Below the pieces are notes generated by a model. That model was given only the letters and a program-made list of their open reading frames with translations, ran no database searches and was not told the origin of the DNA. Shown piece after piece: positions 39,701 to 45,700 of a stretch of 64,000 nt of DNA. The DNA is taken from the NCBI RefSeq assembly GCF_043290135.1, contig NC_134702.1, positions 83,859,817-83,923,816 on the forward strand, in the 5' to 3' direction. Every line of letters starts with the position of its first letter. The stretch's first letter is position 1. The DNA is from Rhipicephalus microplus (Eukaryota > Arthropoda > Arachnida > Ixodida > Ixodidae). The translations under genes and the position numbers were made by a program.

Positions 39701-42700
39701 GCGCACTTTCTGCAGCAGATTTATAGCTATGGAAGCATAACTGCAGAATATATATCGCAATCGTTGAGCAAGTCGCACTTTAGATAAATGTCCACATATC
39801 AACTTGTGTAGCGCAGTATCTTGGTAAACAACAATTGCTTATTAGACAGAATTGCTTCTTGAATAGAACAGTTCCCTCTAACTTCGTTGCTTTTGTACAT
39901 GACTCCTGTTGAATGGAGCTGCCTGATGAAATTCTAATGGACTGGTTACTGTTTAATTGCATCATTAGTCTCTATAAGTGTATAGATGTCAAGGGCACTG
40001 CAATCTTGCATAACCAGGATTTGCCTGACTGTTTGAACAGTTTTTCTCATTACACCGTGTGGTATCAACTTCAGCAAATGGAAGAGCCTTTTCACACTTC
40101 GTTGCTCACAGGTCCGCCACGAGTATGTGACGGTGACCCCCGAGGGCTTCCGCTACCGCCAGCAGATGTTCCACTCTGTGGGCTCCTTGTTCAGGTGGTT
40201 CAAGGAACACTTCCGGGACCCCATCCCGGGAACGCCCAGCAGCGGCGTGACTGCAGTGCGCACACCGATGGGCCAGTCGTCTTACATCGGCGCCACGCCC
40301 AGCATCAACATTTCGAGTGAGTGGCCAGCGTCCCTGTCAGGCATGGCTGTCTTGTATCGTTCAGTGTATTGATTTGTCGAAGAAGTGAGGAGAAATAAGC
40401 TGTAGAAAAAGTAAAGGGGAAGCTGCACAATTTCGTTGGCAATTAGCCTTTCATTCTTTAAGAGGGGACATGGGTCTTAGGCCTCTCTCATTTATTTTTG
40501 AACCAAATGTGACAAAAGTTGGCATGCTTCCTCAGTTTGTTCTCCAGATTCTAAAAATGTAGTTATTTTTTTCTGTAGCTTCATTAGTTCATGATTTAAT
40601 TAGGATAACAATATCTATTGTTCCCACTACAATAGAAAATAGCCACCAGTTCGAAATTTACAAATAGCATAGGGGTCAACACTAGAAAGCACAAGCTACA
40701 CAACATAGCAAGCACTTTCTTCATTGGGTCATTATTTTTTACTTTACTCAACTTCATGGCTCTGAATGTGGCCATTGTGTGGTCACACAAAAGACTAAAT
40801 AAAAACTTGCATCAAGAGAAATCAAAATCTGCTTCCTATGTTGTGTGCTCCAAACATATAGCTTCATGCTGCAAAAAAAATTATTCTGCTATCTGTAATT
40901 GTTTCCGTTATGTTGCAGGAACTTTCATGCAGGGGGTACAAAATTGCCATTTTGATAAAATCAAGAAAACAAAGAATTCTTACATTTTTAACCGTAAAAA
41001 TGTATGTACTTAGAGTTACATACGGCAAGGTTTATTTGAGGAACTGCAAAAGTTAGGCTCAACATGCGACAGCGTGACTGATATTGTGTTTCCGCGTGGT
41101 TACTCGATCTTCAGGAAACAAGTGTCGCGACTTCTCTTGAAATTTTTGATTGCTACAGACCTCGCATGTGACTGGTGATAAGTGACAATTATGTTTGGTG
41201 TATAGTTCAGCGAGATAGAGTACCGGCACAGTATTGCACCTGGAATAGCACAAAGGCCGCTGTCTTATGCAGGCTTACGTCGCGCTGTGAACGATTTTGA
41301 CATTAAAAGCCTGCTCGTGCTTAGTTAAAAAACAAACAAAGGACACAGCTTCATTTAGCAAAAAGGAAACCGGGCGGGGCAATTGCCTGCAAATTATGCA
41401 AGGCTAGATCCGCCAGCTACCTACAATATCCTTAACCTTAATTTAACCTTAGTCATTAACATATGTATGGATACTAGAAAGCCTAAGAAGGGCAACGCTG
41501 CAAGCTTATCATAAACTCAACGAGTACTTCAGGAATTGCAGCACAATAAAGTTCGTTACATGTAGCCAAAAACGAAAATATTTATATTAAAATAAAAAAT
41601 GAAGCTGCCCATTAAATATAGGCTCCCAGCATTGTTTTTTGTGCATGTTTAGCTACATTGTGCAAAGACAATTAGAGCTCTAGCTGTCCTAGGTCCACTT
41701 TTACTGAACAAGCAAAACAAAGTGGTCAAATTCTGTGCTTTGAGAAAAATGCTGTTAAAACTTTATTTCGCCGTTCCGAGTGAAAAATATTATGGCACAC
41801 ATACCTTTACTATGCACCGGGAATGTAATAGCATTGTTTGCACGAGCGTGTTGGTTCTTCTAGTCCTGTAGCAAGTTGCCGTGTGCTCGTCTGGCGCAAG
41901 GCCGCTTATCAGTTCGGTGACTGTACTGGCGGCGATGTGCGACGAATGTGCACGCCTCATCTGTGATCCGTCAAATTACACGGCGATGTTTTCCGGCTTG
42001 TTCGAAATGAGTTATCCGTAAATGTCGCGAACGAAACTTGCTCCCTTGCTCATCAATTTCAAGGTTACACGAGTGCCGAGGTGTTGAGTTTTCTTTTCAC
42101 ATAAGACTGCCGCATTTTCGAGCGGAGATCGCGACAACATTGCGAACACGTCGTTAAAAGCAGTCTACCAGTTGCCAGTAGCCTCCATTGCGCGGGTGGC
42201 GAGTACGCTCACCGCGAACGGATTGACTTTCTGTTGTTTGTCGACGCGCGGCGTACTCTGACGACCCGTCGTGCAGTTCAAGGTCCTTTCGTCAGGCGGG
42301 GGGGAACCGCGACATCGACGCGTTAAGTGATAAGACTGCGTTTCCGTTTTGTCACTACAAAGATTGACATCTCTTGTAGCTTCACTTCTGCTTTTTACTT
42401 TCCGTCCTCTAACTGATGAGGCTGTAAGACAAAGCCGCTCTCAGTAACGTTGTCGGCAACCAACGGGCTCGTACGTGAGCTAGGCCTACACCGGTGACTC
42501 GGCGCGCGGCGAGTTCGTTATCCTTGTTGCCCTGAGCCATAGCGGGGCTCTTTCTGAAGTTCACATCGAACGAACGATAGCCACACCCACTTCACAAATT
42601 ACTGTATCACGGAACCTCTTTACTGCCGCAAGCAGACAGCAGCACCATGACAAAATGGCGCATGTTCGTGCGCGTCACGATCGTGAAGCAGACGCCGGAA

Positions 42701-45700
42701 ACGCCACTTGGCCAATCGGATGCCTAGGTTTTGTCACGTGCCCCAAGCAGCCAATAGAATCGCGCGATAGTGCTTCTCAATGACGCGTCTTTGCTGAAAA
42801 ATCAATGAGCAAGGCGAGCCAGCGGTGGCGGGAAATTGAAGATGAAGAACGACCCTTCCAAACGAGACCAAGATGAACACGATAGCTTGTGTGTAACGGC
42901 AACAGTTCGGTGTGGAAAAAGTGCGATTTTAGCATCAATTTGTGCTCACATTCATCTTACAGGGTTGTTATAAATTGATTTTGCGCCAGAAATAATGACA
43001 CGAGAAGCTAGAAACTTCTCAGATAGGTGCAAAAATAGGTACAGATTCCGAAAATGTCCACTTCCAAAAGTCGACTTTTTTTGCGATTTTAGGCCTTCTA
43101 AAACCCGTGTCCCCGCTTAAATAGTCGCCAAGTGATTATTTGGAAAGTTTCGAGGCACTGTTATTGACCCCATGAGCATAATTTATCTAAGGGTAATTTA
43201 AATCCTTGATTCCTTTTAGTATTGTAGTTTGACAGTGTGAACTCCAGCAAGATGATTGAACTACCATTTTAAGCAGGAGAGGCAATGTGTTTGCTTTGGT
43301 GCATTGTTAGCACACCCTTCAAAGCAAAAGTAGGAAAGCCTAGCTGGCTCAATAGCACTCCAAACTTCAGATCAACCTTACACATTGCTGCTGAATTGTA
43401 ATTGCTGTATTTTAATTTCTGTTATGTGGGTTCTGCACACATTCCACTCACTATCTCTCTTCTCTTTTTTTTTTCTCTAATTTATCGCAGTAACTTCAGC
43501 ACCAATAAGGCATTGCAGTGGGGAAGTTATACAATATGTAATATTCAATAGTAACAGCAGCGTCTATAATAACATGATTGCATCCGATTCTTTGGTTCTA
43601 TGAAGAACTCTTTTAACTATAATCATCAAGCAGCTTAAAATACTGCCAAGTTCACTTTTGAAGTGCCGGAATATATCCGCAGTCCAAACTGTCCAAATCC
43701 ATTGTGAAGCAAGGAGAGTGCCAGTGAAATTTGCATAATTATAGCACTGTGACCACTGTGCTAAAAGGTGCAGGCATGTTTAATGTCGGTGCTTTTGTTT
43801 AAATCAATATGCGATAGGATTTACATGTATTCCTTGTGTCTCTTCTCTTTCCAACTAGATGTCGACCCTCAGGCTATTCAGAGAGCCGCAGCCAACATTT
43901 CGAGCCACATGTTTGCCTCGTTATCTCAAGTGGCCGGCCAGACGCCATCATTCCCAACACCATACGGCGGAACATATGCGAATGCGTACCCTTACCACCA
44001 GGTAATTTACATGCTTTTACTTTTCCTCCCGTGATGCGACACCTAGAGCTTGTGATTTACGTGGAGATAGTTGTAAATTTTGACGACAGACGAATGAGCT
44101 CCCGTGAGAGTCAGTGAGGTGGTCGGGATGCCAATAAGTATCAGTGGAAGTTAGCGTGAATGTAGATGAGTATAAGTGGGTGCTGTTGTCATCGTTAGTG
44201 AGTGTTGACAAGTAATAATTGTACATAGGGTGTGAGTGGGTAGATACTCTGCAAGAACGTTGGTGTGTGGCGATCTGTTTATTCTGCCTACTTGTGGAGC
44301 AGATTTTAGGCTGCACAATAAGACCGTGATGGCATATATTGGAATTGTAACTGAGGTTTCATGCCCTCGCTTTACAGCTAGTTCTTAGAGCGCAGTTCCC
44401 TTACAGTTGACGTCGTTTATGGCAAACTCAAAAGTGCCATAAAAAGTGGTTAAATGTGTCAGTAATTTGTTGGGTGTAGACTTGCTTTTCAAAATATGCG
44501 CAAATTAGTGACTAAGTTGAGTTAGCATGAATGTAGATGAGTATAAGTGGGTGCTGTTGTCATCGTTAGTGAGTGTTGACAAGTAATAATTGTACATAGG
44601 GTGTGAGTGGGTAGATACTCTGCAAGAACATTGGTGTGTGGGTATCTGTTTATTCTGCCTACTTGTGGAGCAGATTCTAGGCTGCACAATAAGACCATCA
44701 CGGTCTTATTGTGCAGCCTAGAAATTAGTGACTAAGTTGAGTTTTTTCATGCGGTTTTATTACAAAGTGCTAACAACGCCTTTAGTGGCAAGGTGAGCCT
44801 TCTTGCTTCGTGAAATCGTGCCTGCTGCATACTTACGGTTCATATTGCCTTTGTTCTGTTGCAACCAGGAGAGTATGTAGTGCACGCGAAGGAATTCTCT
44901 CGGATGTCTTCGAAACCTCCTCTCACTCTGTTGACTTTTATAGAATCATCTGCACCAGGCTGAGCTTGCTGGGAGCTGTGTCGTTTTAACTGGAGAAATC
45001 TGATGTTTGAAAGGCAGTGCATGGGTGGTGTGCGTAGCTTGTTGGGTCAATGTAATGAAGATTAGTTTCCTGGAAATGTTGCATGCTCTATGTCTCTGCG
45101 ATGCCTTGATGGCCCTACATTACGAGGCCATACATGTGTGGGTTGTCGCCAAATAAAGGCCTGCAGTACATTTGGAGTAGCGCTACAAGGCTACGGCACA
45201 CGTGCAGCCCAACATTGTGGTGTACACGTATCCCGAAGGAGTACGGCCACCAGCGTGGGTCCGGTCTTAGCGAGCCGCAGGGCACGCGTTAACCGTCGCC
45301 GTGGCGGGAAACACGATACTGCTCAAGTCGCAACACTTTACTGTAGCAACACCAAACGCAGTACAGCCCGTTGCAAAAAGGCGCGGCGGGAAAGCAAGTA
45401 GGCTTATCCACGCCACGGGCACAAAGTACTACACAGGGTGCCACGAGCACGTCTCCGCGGTAAAGGGGATCCACGGAGACACCGGAACAAAGGCCCGGTT
45501 GCTCGAGCGAGGGCAAAGGCGCTCGCGTTGGCTTCGAAAAGAGACGGGTCGGCGTAGCGAGGCCACGCACTAGGACACCGTACCGCCCTTCGGCCGTGCG
45601 TACGCAGCGGGGCAACAGCGGGTGAGCGTTCGCCTTGGGCGCGAGGCGCCGTCAGCGAAGTCCGACGAGCCCCGACTGACGGGAGTCGACGTACGAAAAG

